Under the pieces are notes generated by a model. That model saw only the letters and a program-made list of their open reading frames with translations. It did not search any database and had not been told where the DNA came from. Positions 15,872-23,546 of a stretch of DNA of 64,000 nucleotides are shown here, piece after piece. The stretch lies in NCBI RefSeq assembly GCF_030555055.1, contig NZ_JAMOAO010000001.1, positions 4,712,001-4,776,000 of the forward strand, read 5' to 3'. Position 1 is the stretch's first letter. Each line of letters begins with the position of its first letter. The position numbers and the translations under genes are program-made. The DNA is from Nocardiopsis sp. YSL2. GTDB taxonomy: Bacteria; Actinomycetota; Actinomycetes; Streptosporangiales; Streptosporangiaceae.

Positions 15872-16753
15872 ATGACCGATCTGCGGATCGTGCCTGAGGA
15901 AGAGCCGGACGAGCCGGAGCGCCCGACTCCCCTGGCGCTCAGGTACTACGCGAGCGAACTCAAGCGCCATCGCGAGGCGGCGGGACTGACGCAGGCGCAG
16001 CTTGCCGATCAGATCCCGTACTCCAAGTCCATGGTCTCGATGATCGAGACCGCCAAGCGGTCACCGCTGGACGCCCGCGAGGGTGACCCGGTCACGTCCA
16101 AGTTCACGGAGTACTGCGACGAGGTGCTGAACACCGGAGGAGCCCTCGGTCGGATACTGCCCCTGCTGGAAAACGCCAACGAGGTCTACAAGAGCTGGTT
16201 CAGGCCCTACGCGAACCTTGAAGCCGAGGCCGTTGTGATCTACAGCTATGAAGCGCAGACGGTTCCAGGCATCTTCCAGACGGAATCGTATGCGCGTGCG
16301 GTTCTGGCGTCCGGTCGTCCCTTCATGGGGGATGGAGAGGTCGACCGTCAGACCACGGCCAGGATGCGGCGCCAGCAGATCCTTTTCCGAGACGACCCTC
16401 CGACGATCTTCGCGGTGCTGGAGGAAAGTGTGCTTCGGCGTCCGGTCGGTGGCCGCGCTGTACTGAAGGAACAGATCGCAAGGCTGGTGGAGCTGGCACT
16501 GAGTCCGTTCGTGACAATGGGGGTCATGCCGATCGAGGTGACCGAGCATGCGGGCCTGGACGGCTCGTGGTGCATCCTTGACTTCGCCGACGATGATTCG
16601 CTCTTGTACGTCGAGGCGGGAGGGGCTGCCACAATGTCCACTCAGGCGCAGGATGTCCGTCCTATGAGGCAGGCATTCGATGTCCTGTGCATGCAGTCGA
16701 TGACGCCCGGTGCCTCGATCGACCTGTTGGACACGATTGCGGGAGAGCTATGA
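15872..16753 (+). CDS. Scr1-family helix-turn-helix regulator (XRE HTH + DUF5753)
   Basis: 293 aa. The HTH lies at about residues 22-60 (LALRYYASELKRHREAAGLTQAQLADQIPYSKSMVSMIETAKR). The DUF5753-like effector domain follows, with YSYEAQTVPGIFQTESYARAVL, TARMRRQQILFRDDPPTIFAVLEESVLRRPVGG and VMPIEVTEHAGLDGSWCILDF. ATG at 15872 follows CCCGGAG. The gene overlaps the next DUF397 gene by 4 bp (ATGA). Codon use is less GC-rich than neighbours (many A/T third positions), suggesting acquisition. Such WhiJ/Scr1-DUF397 pairs regulate development or specialised metabolism in streptomycetes. Confidence 0.92.
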   Translation: MTDLRIVPEEEPDEPERPTPLALRYYASELKRHREAAGLTQAQLADQIPYSKSMVSMIETAKRSPLDAREGDPVTSKFTEYCDEVLNTGGALGRILPLLENANEVYKSWFRPYANLEAEAVVIYSYEAQTVPGIFQTESYARAVLASGRPFMGDGEVDRQTTARMRRQQILFRDDPPTIFAVLEESVLRRPVGGRAVLKEQIARLVELALSPFVTMGVMPIEVTEHAGLDGSWCILDFADDDSLLYVEAGGAATMSTQAQDVRPMRQAFDVLCMQSMTPGASIDLLDTIAGEL

Positions 16754-16947
16754 CCGAAGCGTGTAAGGCCCCTGACTTCGAGTGGCGGAAGTCGAGCTAC
16801 AGCGGGAGCAAGGGGGGGAACTGCGTGGAGGTGGCTGAGGGCGCGTGCCACATGCATCTTCGCGACTCCAAGAACCCCGGTCTGGGCTACTTCTCTTTCG
16901 GCACAGGTGAGTGGGGTGCCCTCCTCTGGTCCGCTGAGCGCGGTTGA
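16750..16947 (+). CDS. DUF397 protein (65 aa)
   Basis: Contains the DUF397 hallmarks FEWRKSSYSGSKGGNCVEVAEG and HLRDSKNPGLGYFSFGTGEWGALL. DUF397 proteins are small partners of Scr1/WhiJ-type regulators. The ATG overlaps the regulator stop (ATGA), so the pair is translated together. Complete by family length. Confidence 0.93.
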   Translation: MTEACKAPDFEWRKSSYSGSKGGNCVEVAEGACHMHLRDSKNPGLGYFSFGTGEWGALLWSAERG

Positions 16948-17029
16948 CCCTTCGGAAGCCTCGGTGTTCGACTTCGCTCGATGAGGGAGTGGCTGGCGTC
17001 AGCGTTGCTCTTGAGACGCACGTCTGGCA

Positions 17030-17226
17030 ACAGGGCGCGTGGTCGAAGCGGCGGATCCTGGTCACAACTTCGGTTGTGGGTGGGAGGGTCGTGCGTCCTG
17101 GTGGCCGACACCCCCGACGTGGTCGCCGTCCGTGACTCCAAGAACCCGGCCATGGCGGCGCTGCGGTTCACCAGGTCGAGGATGGACGCCTTCGTCCGTC
17201 ACTACGCCCGTGAGAACAACAACATG
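17030..17226 (+). pseudogene. Decayed DUF397 gene copy
   Basis: In one frame the sequence reads GGSCVLVADTPDVVAVRDSKNP followed by AMAALRFTRSRMDAFVRHY, a clear DUF397 C-terminal half (GGNCVEVADT...VRDSKNP...LRFT). The N-terminal WRKSSYS part is not intact; only scraps such as GAWSKRR appear in another frame, suggesting a frameshift. The expected start codon and ribosome-binding site are lost, and the ORF runs on past the family end into unrelated Cys-rich residues. The rest of 16948-17370 holds no gene that I can support. Confidence 0.7.
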
Positions 17227-17370
17227 ACCCAGTGCTGCTGCTCGTGGCCGGGCTCGCATCTTCACGGTGCGGGCCCGGTTCGTTGCCCACAGGGGGCCGC
17301 GAGAGTCGTGGGAAAGTCGTAGGCTCAGGAGCATCACCTGTCCGTCCACCCTCCTGGGGGCACCCGAACC

Positions 17371-20300
17371 ATGGCCGATTCCTTCGCCCATCTGCACGTC
17401 CACACCGAGTACTCGATGCTGGACGGGGCCGCCAAGCTCAAGCCTCTGTTCAAGGAGGCCGCGCGGTTGGAGATGCCGGCGGTCGCCATGACCGACCACG
17501 GCAACATGTTCGGGGCGTACGAGTTCTACCAGCAGTCCAAGGGCTCGGGTGTCAAGCCCATCATCGGCATCGAGGCCTACGTCGCCCCGGAGTCGCGCTT
17601 CCACAAGAAGCGGGTGTTCTGGGGCCGGGCCAGCGGTTCCGACGACGCGGCCGCCGAGGGCGGCAAGGACATCTCCGGTGGTGGCCGCTACCTGCACATG
17701 ACGATGCTGGCGCAGAACGCGACCGGGCTGCGCAACCTCTTCAAGATGTCCTCGCTGGCGTCCATGGAGGGCTACTACATGAAGCCCCGCATGGACTTGG
17801 ACCTCATGGCGGAGAACAGTGAGGGCATCATCGTCTCGACGGGGTGTCCGTCGGGCGGCGTGCAGACCCGTCTGAGGCTGGGGCAGGAGAAGGAGGCGAT
17901 CGAGTACGCCGCCAAGCTCCAGGACATCTTCGGCAAGGAGAACGTCTTCCTGGAGCTGATGGACCACGGCGTGGACATCGAGAAGCAGGTCCGCGACGGC
18001 CTGCTCAAGGTCGGCCGCGAGCTGGACATCCCGCCGCTGGTGACCAACGACTCCCACTACGTCTACGAGAGCCAGGCCTCCGCGCACGACGCCCTGCTGG
18101 CCGTGGGAGTGGGCAAGAACCTGGACGACCCCACCCGGTTCCGGTTCAACGGCTCGGGCTACTACCTCAAGACCCCGGACGAGATGCGGGGCCTGCTCAA
18201 CTTCGACGAGTGGGCCCAGGGGTGCAAGAACACCCTGCTCATCGCCGAGCGGATCGAGCCCGACGCCTATGACTCGGTGTTCGCCCACCGCGACCTCATG
18301 CCCGCCTTCCCCATCCCCGAGGGCGAGACCGAGTCGTCCTGGCTGCGCAAGGAGGTCGAGCGCTGCCTGCCGAGCCGCTACCCCGACGGTGTCAGCGACG
18401 AGTACCGGCAGCGCGTCGACTACGAACTCGGCATCATCAACGAGATGGGCTTCCCGGCCTACTTCCTCGTCGTCGCCGACATCTGCCAGTACGCGCGCCG
18501 GGAGGGCATCGCCCTGGGCCCGGGCCGTGGATCGGCGGCCGGGTCGATGATCGCCTATGTCCTGGGCATCACCGACCTGGACCCGATGGCGCACGGCCTG
18601 CTGTTCGAGCGGTTCCTCAACCCGGAACGCGTCAGCATGCCCGATGTCGACCTCGACTTCGACGAGCGTCGGCGCACCGAGATGATCGACTACGTCACCC
18701 GCCTGTACGGCGAGGAGCGCGTCGCGCAGATCCTCACCTTCGGCACCATCAAGGCCAAGGCCGCGGTGAAGGACTCCACCCGCATCCTCGGCATGCCCTA
18801 TTCGGTCGGCGACCAGATCACCAAGGCCTTCCCCGCCGCCGTGGGCGGGGCGGAGATCCCGCTGGACGCGGTGTTCAACACCGACCACGAGCGGTACCCG
18901 GAGACCACGGAGCTGCGCAACCTGGTCGACAACGACCCCCAGGTCTCCAAGGTCATGGAGACCGCGCGCGGTATCGAGGGCCTGACCCGCGGAACGGGCG
19001 TCCACGCCGCCGGCGTGATCCTCTCCCGCGACCCGCTGCTCGACGTCATCCCGCTGCACAAGCGCGACACCGACGGCGCCATCATCACCGGCTTTCCCTA
19101 CCCTCAGTGCGAGGACATGGGTCTGCTCAAGATGGACTTCCTGGGCCTGCGCAACCTCACGATCATCGACGACGCGGTCAAGAGCATCAAGGAAGCCGAC
19201 GGCGTGGACCTGGACATGTCCAAGGTCCCCCTCGACGACAAGAAGGCGTACAAGCTCCTGGCCCGTGGTGACACCCTGGGCGTGTTCCAGCTGGACGGTG
19301 GCGCGATGCGCAACCTGCTCAAGCGGATGGAACCGAAGAACTTCGGCGACATCACGGCCGTGATCTCGCTGTACCGGCCCGGTCCGATGGCGGCCAACGC
19401 GCACAACGACTACGCGGACAGGTCGAACGGGCGCCAGGACGTCACCCCGATCCACCCCGAGCTGAAGGACGCGCTGGACCCGATCCTCGGCGAGACGTAT
19501 CACCTGATCGTCTACCAGGAGCAGATCATGGCCATCGCCCAGCAGATGGCCGGGTACAGCCTGGGCGGCGCCGACCTGATGCGCCGGGCCATGGGCAAGA
19601 AGAAGAAGGAGGCCCTGGAGAAGGAGTACGAGAAGTTCTCCGCCGGGATGATCGAGAAGGGCTTCTCCCGGGAGTCCATGCAGGCGATCTGGGACGTCAT
19701 GCTCCCGTTCGCCGGGTACGCGTTCAACAAGTCGCACGCGGCCGGATACGCCCTCGTCGCGTACTGGACCGCCTACCTCAAGGCCAACTACCCGGCCGCG
19801 TACATGGCCGCGCTGCTGACCTCGGTCAGTGACGACAAGGACAAGATGGCGGTCTACCTGGCCGAGTGCCGCGCACAGGGCATCAAGGTGCTGCCGCCGG
19901 ACGTCAACGAGTCGGGTCTGCGCTTCACCCCGGTCGGCAGGGACATCCGCTTCGGTATGGGCGCGGTCCGCAACGTCGGCGCGAACGTGGTCAACTCGAT
20001 CATCAAGACCCGCACGGAGAAGGGCAAGTTCACCTCCTTCACCGACTTCCTGTCCAAGATCGAGCTCGCTGCCTGCAACAAGAGGGTCATCGAGTCGCTG
20101 GTCAAGGCGGGCGGGTTCGACTCCCTGGGGCAGCCGCGGCGTGAGCTGTACCGCCACCACGAGACCGCGGTCGACGGCATGATCAGTTCCAAGAAGCAGG
20201 AGGCGCACGGCCAGTTCGACCTGTTCGGCGGGGGCGAGGGAGAAGAGGACTCCACTCCCATCGGGCTCAACATCAACTGGGGCGACGAGGAGTGGGACCG

Positions 20301-20934
20301 CAAGACCAAGCTCGCCTTCGAGCGGGAGATGCTGGGCCTGTACGTCTCCAGCCACCCGCTGGCCGGGGCCGAGCGGGTCCTGGCGCGCTCGCGGGACACC
20401 TCCATCGCGCAGGTCGTGGCCGGGGAGATGGCACGCGAACGCGGTGAGGTGCGGATCGCGGGGCTGATCTCCAAGGTGGACAAGCGCACCAACAAGGCGG
20501 GCAACCAGTGGGCGATCGCCACGGTGGAGGACCTGGACGCCTCGATGGAGGTCCTGTTCTTCCCCAAGACGTATCCGCTGTACGTGGACGCCCTGCTGGA
20601 GGACACCGCGGTCACCGTCAAGGGCCGGCTCAACGACCGCGACGGCACGTACTCGATGTTCGCCTCGGAGATGTCCATCCTGGACATCTCCCACGTCACC
20701 GAGGGCGAGCCTCCGGTCCTGCTGACCGTGGACGAGAAGCGGCTCACCCCGGAGCTCGTGGCCGACCTGCGCCAGGTGCTGGACACGCACAAGGGCGAGA
20801 CCCCGGTGCGCATCCGGGTCGACAACCCGGTCCGCTCGCGGATCTACGCCGTGGACCGGTACACGGTGCGGATCTCCCCGGAGTTCAACGGTGAGATGAA
20901 GAGCCTGCTGGGGGCGTACGCGGTCGACTACTGA
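17371..20934 (+). CDS. dnaE: DNA polymerase III alpha subunit
   Basis: Replicative polymerase, 1187 aa, full length for DnaE1. The N-terminal PHP domain opens with FAHLHVHTEYSMLDGAAKL and retains metal-ligand-like His/Asp residues (possible proofreading activity, as known for actinobacterial DnaE1). The palm catalytic aspartates lie in MPDVDLDFDERRR (Asp425 and Asp427). GRGSAAGSMIAYVLGITDLDPM, YQEQIMAIAQQMAGYSLGGADLMRRAMGKKK and FNKSHAAGYALVAY are characteristic. A C-terminal OB domain (EVRIAGLISKVDKRTNKAGNQWAIATVEDL) and tau-binding tail follow. No intein is present. A terminator hairpin follows closely. Confidence 0.98.
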   Translation: MADSFAHLHVHTEYSMLDGAAKLKPLFKEAARLEMPAVAMTDHGNMFGAYEFYQQSKGSGVKPIIGIEAYVAPESRFHKKRVFWGRASGSDDAAAEGGKDISGGGRYLHMTMLAQNATGLRNLFKMSSLASMEGYYMKPRMDLDLMAENSEGIIVSTGCPSGGVQTRLRLGQEKEAIEYAAKLQDIFGKENVFLELMDHGVDIEKQVRDGLLKVGRELDIPPLVTNDSHYVYESQASAHDALLAVGVGKNLDDPTRFRFNGSGYYLKTPDEMRGLLNFDEWAQGCKNTLLIAERIEPDAYDSVFAHRDLMPAFPIPEGETESSWLRKEVERCLPSRYPDGVSDEYRQRVDYELGIINEMGFPAYFLVVADICQYARREGIALGPGRGSAAGSMIAYVLGITDLDPMAHGLLFERFLNPERVSMPDVDLDFDERRRTEMIDYVTRLYGEERVAQILTFGTIKAKAAVKDSTRILGMPYSVGDQITKAFPAAVGGAEIPLDAVFNTDHERYPETTELRNLVDNDPQVSKVMETARGIEGLTRGTGVHAAGVILSRDPLLDVIPLHKRDTDGAIITGFPYPQCEDMGLLKMDFLGLRNLTIIDDAVKSIKEADGVDLDMSKVPLDDKKAYKLLARGDTLGVFQLDGGAMRNLLKRMEPKNFGDITAVISLYRPGPMAANAHNDYADRSNGRQDVTPIHPELKDALDPILGETYHLIVYQEQIMAIAQQMAGYSLGGADLMRRAMGKKKKEALEKEYEKFSAGMIEKGFSRESMQAIWDVMLPFAGYAFNKSHAAGYALVAYWTAYLKANYPAAYMAALLTSVSDDKDKMAVYLAECRAQGIKVLPPDVNESGLRFTPVGRDIRFGMGAVRNVGANVVNSIIKTRTEKGKFTSFTDFLSKIELAACNKRVIESLVKAGGFDSLGQPRRELYRHHETAVDGMISSKKQEAHGQFDLFGGGEGEEDSTPIGLNINWGDEEWDRKTKLAFEREMLGLYVSSHPLAGAERVLARSRDTSIAQVVAGEMARERGEVRIAGLISKVDKRTNKAGNQWAIATVEDLDASMEVLFFPKTYPLYVDALLEDTAVTVKGRLNDRDGTYSMFASEMSILDISHVTEGEPPVLLTVDEKRLTPELVADLRQVLDTHKGETPVRIRVDNPVRSRIYAVDRYTVRISPEFNGEMKSLLGAYAVDY

Positions 20935-20957
20935 CCGCCGGACCCCCGAGAACCCCG

Positions 20958-20991
20958 AAGTCCCCGCGTGCCCTCAGGCGCGCGGGGACTT
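20958..20991 (+). terminator. Terminator of dnaE
   Basis: AAGTCCCCGCG and CGCGGGGACTT form a long stem, followed by CTTCGT. It begins 23 bp after the dnaE stop. Downstream (21017-21044) a 14-bp unit CGCCGGTCTCACTC is tandemly duplicated; nothing else is supported up to 21140. Confidence 0.8.
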
Positions 20992-21140
20992 CTTCGTGTC
21001 CGCTGGAGGAGAACGCCGCCGGTCTCACTCCGCCGGTCTCACTCCGCCCTGGGAGGCGGTGGCCGACGCCTACGCCGACTGCCGGTCCCGCTACGAGCCG
21101 TTCGTGTCCGTGCGGCCCGAGGTCACGCGGCGCGCGCTCC

Positions 21141-21428
21141 TCACGCGCTGTGCAGGACCTCCGCGTGGCGCATGTCGTGGACCTCGGTGATCCGGGCGAA
21201 GAACGCGGCGGAGGCCGGATCCGCGGGGATCTCCTCAGCGGCGCGCTCGGCGGCCTCGCGGCCGGCCCACAGGATGACGTCTCCGATGCTGCCGTCGTCA
21301 TAGCGCACCAGGTGGGCGCTGACGAAGTCGGTACCGTACCGCTCGCGCAGGCGCGCCACGAGTGCGTCCCGTTCCGCGGTCAGCGCCTCGGCGTCGTCGG
21401 TCTCGAAGCGCACGTACTCCAGTGTCAT
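21141..21428 (-). CDS. Small dimeric alpha-beta barrel-like protein (ABM-like, 95 aa)
   Basis: Opens with MTLEYVRFETDDAEALTAERDALVARLRERYG, contains a VRYDDGSIGDVILWAGREAAERAAEEIPADPASAAFFARITEV segment, matching antibiotic-biosynthesis-monooxygenase-like or quinol-oxygenase-like barrels. These bind or oxidise small aromatic or quinone compounds, but many have no known activity. It is divergent from a CGNR regulator with an operator-like repeat between them, so it is probably the regulated gene. ATG at 21428 follows CAGAGGGA. Confidence 0.75.
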   Translation of the reverse strand: MTLEYVRFETDDAEALTAERDALVARLRERYGTDFVSAHLVRYDDGSIGDVILWAGREAAERAAEEIPADPASAAFFARITEVHDMRHAEVLHSA

Positions 21429-21457
21429 GCCGATCCGTCCCTCTGCTCGTCGTGATG

Positions 21458-21504
21458 TCACGGATTTAAGATCCTGAATCCGTGACGTGAAGGTATCACG
21501 GATT
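21458..21504. promoter_or_regulatory. Operator-like triple TCACGGATT repeat between divergent genes
   Basis: TCACGGATT (21458-21466) and its exact complement AATCCGTGA (21477-21485) form a 9-bp inverted repeat with a 10-bp spacer, and a third TCACGGATT follows at 21496-21504. The array lies between the ABM-like gene and the CGNR regulator, upstream of the regulator's TAGATT -10 box (21522-21527). Most likely the CGNR protein binds here and controls both genes. Confidence 0.75.
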
Positions 21505-21533
21505 CAGGAAGGCGAACCCGGTAGATTGGTGGC

Positions 21534-22076
21534 ATGGTGCTGCGTGAGTTCGACGACATGCCGTGGATCGGCCACGAACATCCCGTCCTCGACCTGACCA
21601 ACACGGTGGTCATCGGCGCCGGGCCCGGGCACGGTGACATCGACTTCCTCGACGACCCCGGGCTCCGCGACGTGTGGCGCGCACGACTCGGCGACCGCGC
21701 GCTCGCCGGGGAACCGACCACGGCGCTGCGGTCCCTGCGGACGCTCGTCCGAAGCGCTGTGGACTCCGTGGCGGGAGGCGGGGCGGTGCCCGATCACGCG
21801 CGCGAGGGCCTCAACGCCCTGGCCGCCGGGGCCCCCGTGGCCGTGCGCCTGGAAGCGGACGGTCGGCTCCGGTACGCCGAGGCCGGCGGCGACGCCTGCG
21901 CCGCCCTGGCCCGGTGCGCGCTCGAACTCGTGGCGGGGGAGGGGCGCGAACGCCTGCGCCGCTGCGACGCGCCCAGCTGCGGCATGTACTTCCTGCGCAC
22001 GCGGAGAGACCAGGCGTGGTGCTCGGTGCCCTGCGGCAACCGGGTGCGCGCCGGTCGGCGCCGACCGGTCGCCTGA
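21534..22076 (+). CDS. CGNR zinc-finger transcriptional regulator
   Basis: 180 aa. The N-terminal stress-induced/ABATE-like domain covers about residues 15-125 (LDLTNTVV...). The C-terminal CGNR zinc finger reads RRCDAPSCGMYFLRTRRDQAWCSVPCGNRVRA, with Cys pairs C-x4-C and C-x3-C and the CGNR motif intact. TAGATT ends 6 nt before the ATG and no Shine-Dalgarno is visible, so the mRNA is probably leaderless. Presumed repressor of itself and the divergent ABM-like gene. Confidence 0.92.
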   Translation: MVLREFDDMPWIGHEHPVLDLTNTVVIGAGPGHGDIDFLDDPGLRDVWRARLGDRALAGEPTTALRSLRTLVRSAVDSVAGGGAVPDHAREGLNALAAGAPVAVRLEADGRLRYAEAGGDACAALARCALELVAGEGRERLRRCDAPSCGMYFLRTRRDQAWCSVPCGNRVRAGRRRPVA

Positions 22077-22127
22077 CGGCGCGCCTGCTCCCGCACCCGC
22101 TTGGGCCGGTGTGTGCGCGGGGCGGAC

Positions 22128-22667
22128 CTATTGGCCGGTGGTGCCGTCGGCGAGCTCGCGGAGCAGGTCCAGGTGCCCGTTGTGGCGGGCGGTCTCCTCG
22201 ATCATGTGCAGGAGCACCCACCGCAGGGTCGTGCGCCCCCGATGGTCGGTGACGGCCCGGGCGTAGCTGCCGAGTTCGAGCCGGGTGGCGATCTCTCGGG
22301 AGCGCGCGCACTGGGCGTCGTACTCGTCCAGGAGTTCTGTGAGCGGGCGGTGCAGCCCGACCCGGAACTCCCCGTCGGGATCCGCCGCGGAGCAGGGTGC
22401 CAGGTCCGGCTGGTTGAGGAGGACCACCTCGAACCAGTACGCCTCCACCCAGCGCAGGTGGGAGACGATGCCGCCGATGCTCGTCAGCGGGGACGCGGGC
22501 AGGGGCGTGGCCGAGGACAGCTCGGGGGCCAGGCCGGCGCACTTGACGCGTACCGTGGCCCGGTGCCAGTCCAGCCAGGACAGGAGCATCGTGCGTTCGT
22601 CCGCGGCCATCGGCGGGTCGACACGCGGAGTCGCGGACAGGGTGGCGGGGCGGGTCATGTCGCTCAT
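22128..22667 (-). CDS. DinB-family protein (DUF664-type, 179 aa)
   Basis: A four-helix DinB-like protein: MLLSWLDWHRATVRVKCAGL, LTSIGGIVSHLRWVEAYWFEVVLL and LRWVLLHMIEETARHNGHLDLLREL carry three metal-binding histidines in the DinB pattern (HLRWVE, HxxxxxARHNGH). Family members act as thiol-dependent transferases or have unknown roles. ATG at 22667 follows GGAAGGAGAA. It is divergent from a membrane protein gene. Confidence 0.9.
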   Translation of the reverse strand: MSDMTRPATLSATPRVDPPMAADERTMLLSWLDWHRATVRVKCAGLAPELSSATPLPASPLTSIGGIVSHLRWVEAYWFEVVLLNQPDLAPCSAADPDGEFRVGLHRPLTELLDEYDAQCARSREIATRLELGSYARAVTDHRGRTTLRWVLLHMIEETARHNGHLDLLRELADGTTGQ

Positions 22668-22737
22668 GCCGGTATTCTCCTTCCGGCCATGCCCCGCAGC
22701 CACTGGTTTTCGGGGCGACGGGGACGGGGAGGACCGG

Positions 22738-23535
22738 ATGACGGAGGACAGGCGGCCCGCGGGGGCACGACGCCGACTGATCGTGGGGGCGTCCCTGTTC
22801 GGAGGCATGGTGCTGCTGGGTGTGCTCCTGGGGCCGCTGTGGTGGGAACTGGTCCCCGTCCGGGCCGAGGGCACCGCACTCGGCGACGGCGAGGTCTTCA
22901 CCGGGACCAGTCAGGACGTGTTCGCCGGTGAGGGCTACTTCGTCGTCATGACCGCGATCGCCGGGCTCGTCACCGGATACGCCGCCTACATGGTGCAGTT
23001 CCCGCTCGCGCGGCGCCGGCCCCTGGACCTGCGGATGGTGTGCCTGTTGGCGGGGTTCGCGGGCTCGGTCGCGGGCACCCTCCTCACCTGGCGGATCGGC
23101 ACGGCCCTGGACGCCCCGCTGCACGCCGCCCTGGCGGCGGCCGAACCCGGGGACGGCGTCGAGGTCGGCCTGCGCCTGCGTGCCACCGCCTTCCTGGTGG
23201 CCTGGCCCTTCGTCTTCGTCCTGCAGTACGCACTGCTGGACCTGATCAGTGCGATCCGCCGGGACCAGCCCGGCCTACCGGTACCGGAGCTGGACCCGGC
23301 CGCCGTCGCCACGGCGCCCGACCCCGGCCCCGCGTCCGCGCGCGGCCGGGCCGAAGGCCGCGACGCGACCTCCGCGCAGGACCCGAGCACCGCTCCGGAA
23401 GCCGTCCACGGCGCCGAGCCCGGGCGCTCCGGGGGTCCCGGCACGCCGCAGGCCCCGGAGCGGGGCGGCCTCACGTCGCATCCGCCCGCGCACCGGGGCC
23501 CGTCCGAGGGCGACCCGCGGGCCGAGGAGGTCTGA
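22738..23535 (+). CDS. Membrane protein, DUF2567-like (265 aa)
   Basis: Four hydrophobic segments are visible at about residues 13-33, 63-85, 95-117 and 140-165, the layout of the actinobacterial DUF2567 family. Between the first two is a short extracytoplasmic loop (WELVPVRAEGTALGDGEVFTGTSQDVFAGEGYFVV). The last 95 residues are a disordered Pro/Ala/Gly/Glu-rich cytoplasmic tail. ATG at 22738 follows GGGGAGGACC. Function unknown. It converges with the acyl-CoA synthetase gene, 11 bp apart. Confidence 0.75.
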   Translation: MTEDRRPAGARRRLIVGASLFGGMVLLGVLLGPLWWELVPVRAEGTALGDGEVFTGTSQDVFAGEGYFVVMTAIAGLVTGYAAYMVQFPLARRRPLDLRMVCLLAGFAGSVAGTLLTWRIGTALDAPLHAALAAAEPGDGVEVGLRLRATAFLVAWPFVFVLQYALLDLISAIRRDQPGLPVPELDPAAVATAPDPGPASARGRAEGRDATSAQDPSTAPEAVHGAEPGRSGGPGTPQAPERGGLTSHPPAHRGPSEGDPRAEEV

Positions 23536-23546
23536 CCCCCCCACGG

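Noticed and set aside
17062..20790. 1242-codon open frame antisense to dnaE
   Set aside because: It is a shadow of GC-rich codon bias; the translated sequence is His/Val/Asp-rich with no domain, and dnaE on the other strand is unmistakable.
20996..21190. Small plus-strand ORF after dnaE
   Set aside because: It includes a duplicated 14-bp unit and overlaps the ABM-like gene end; no family match or ribosome-binding site.
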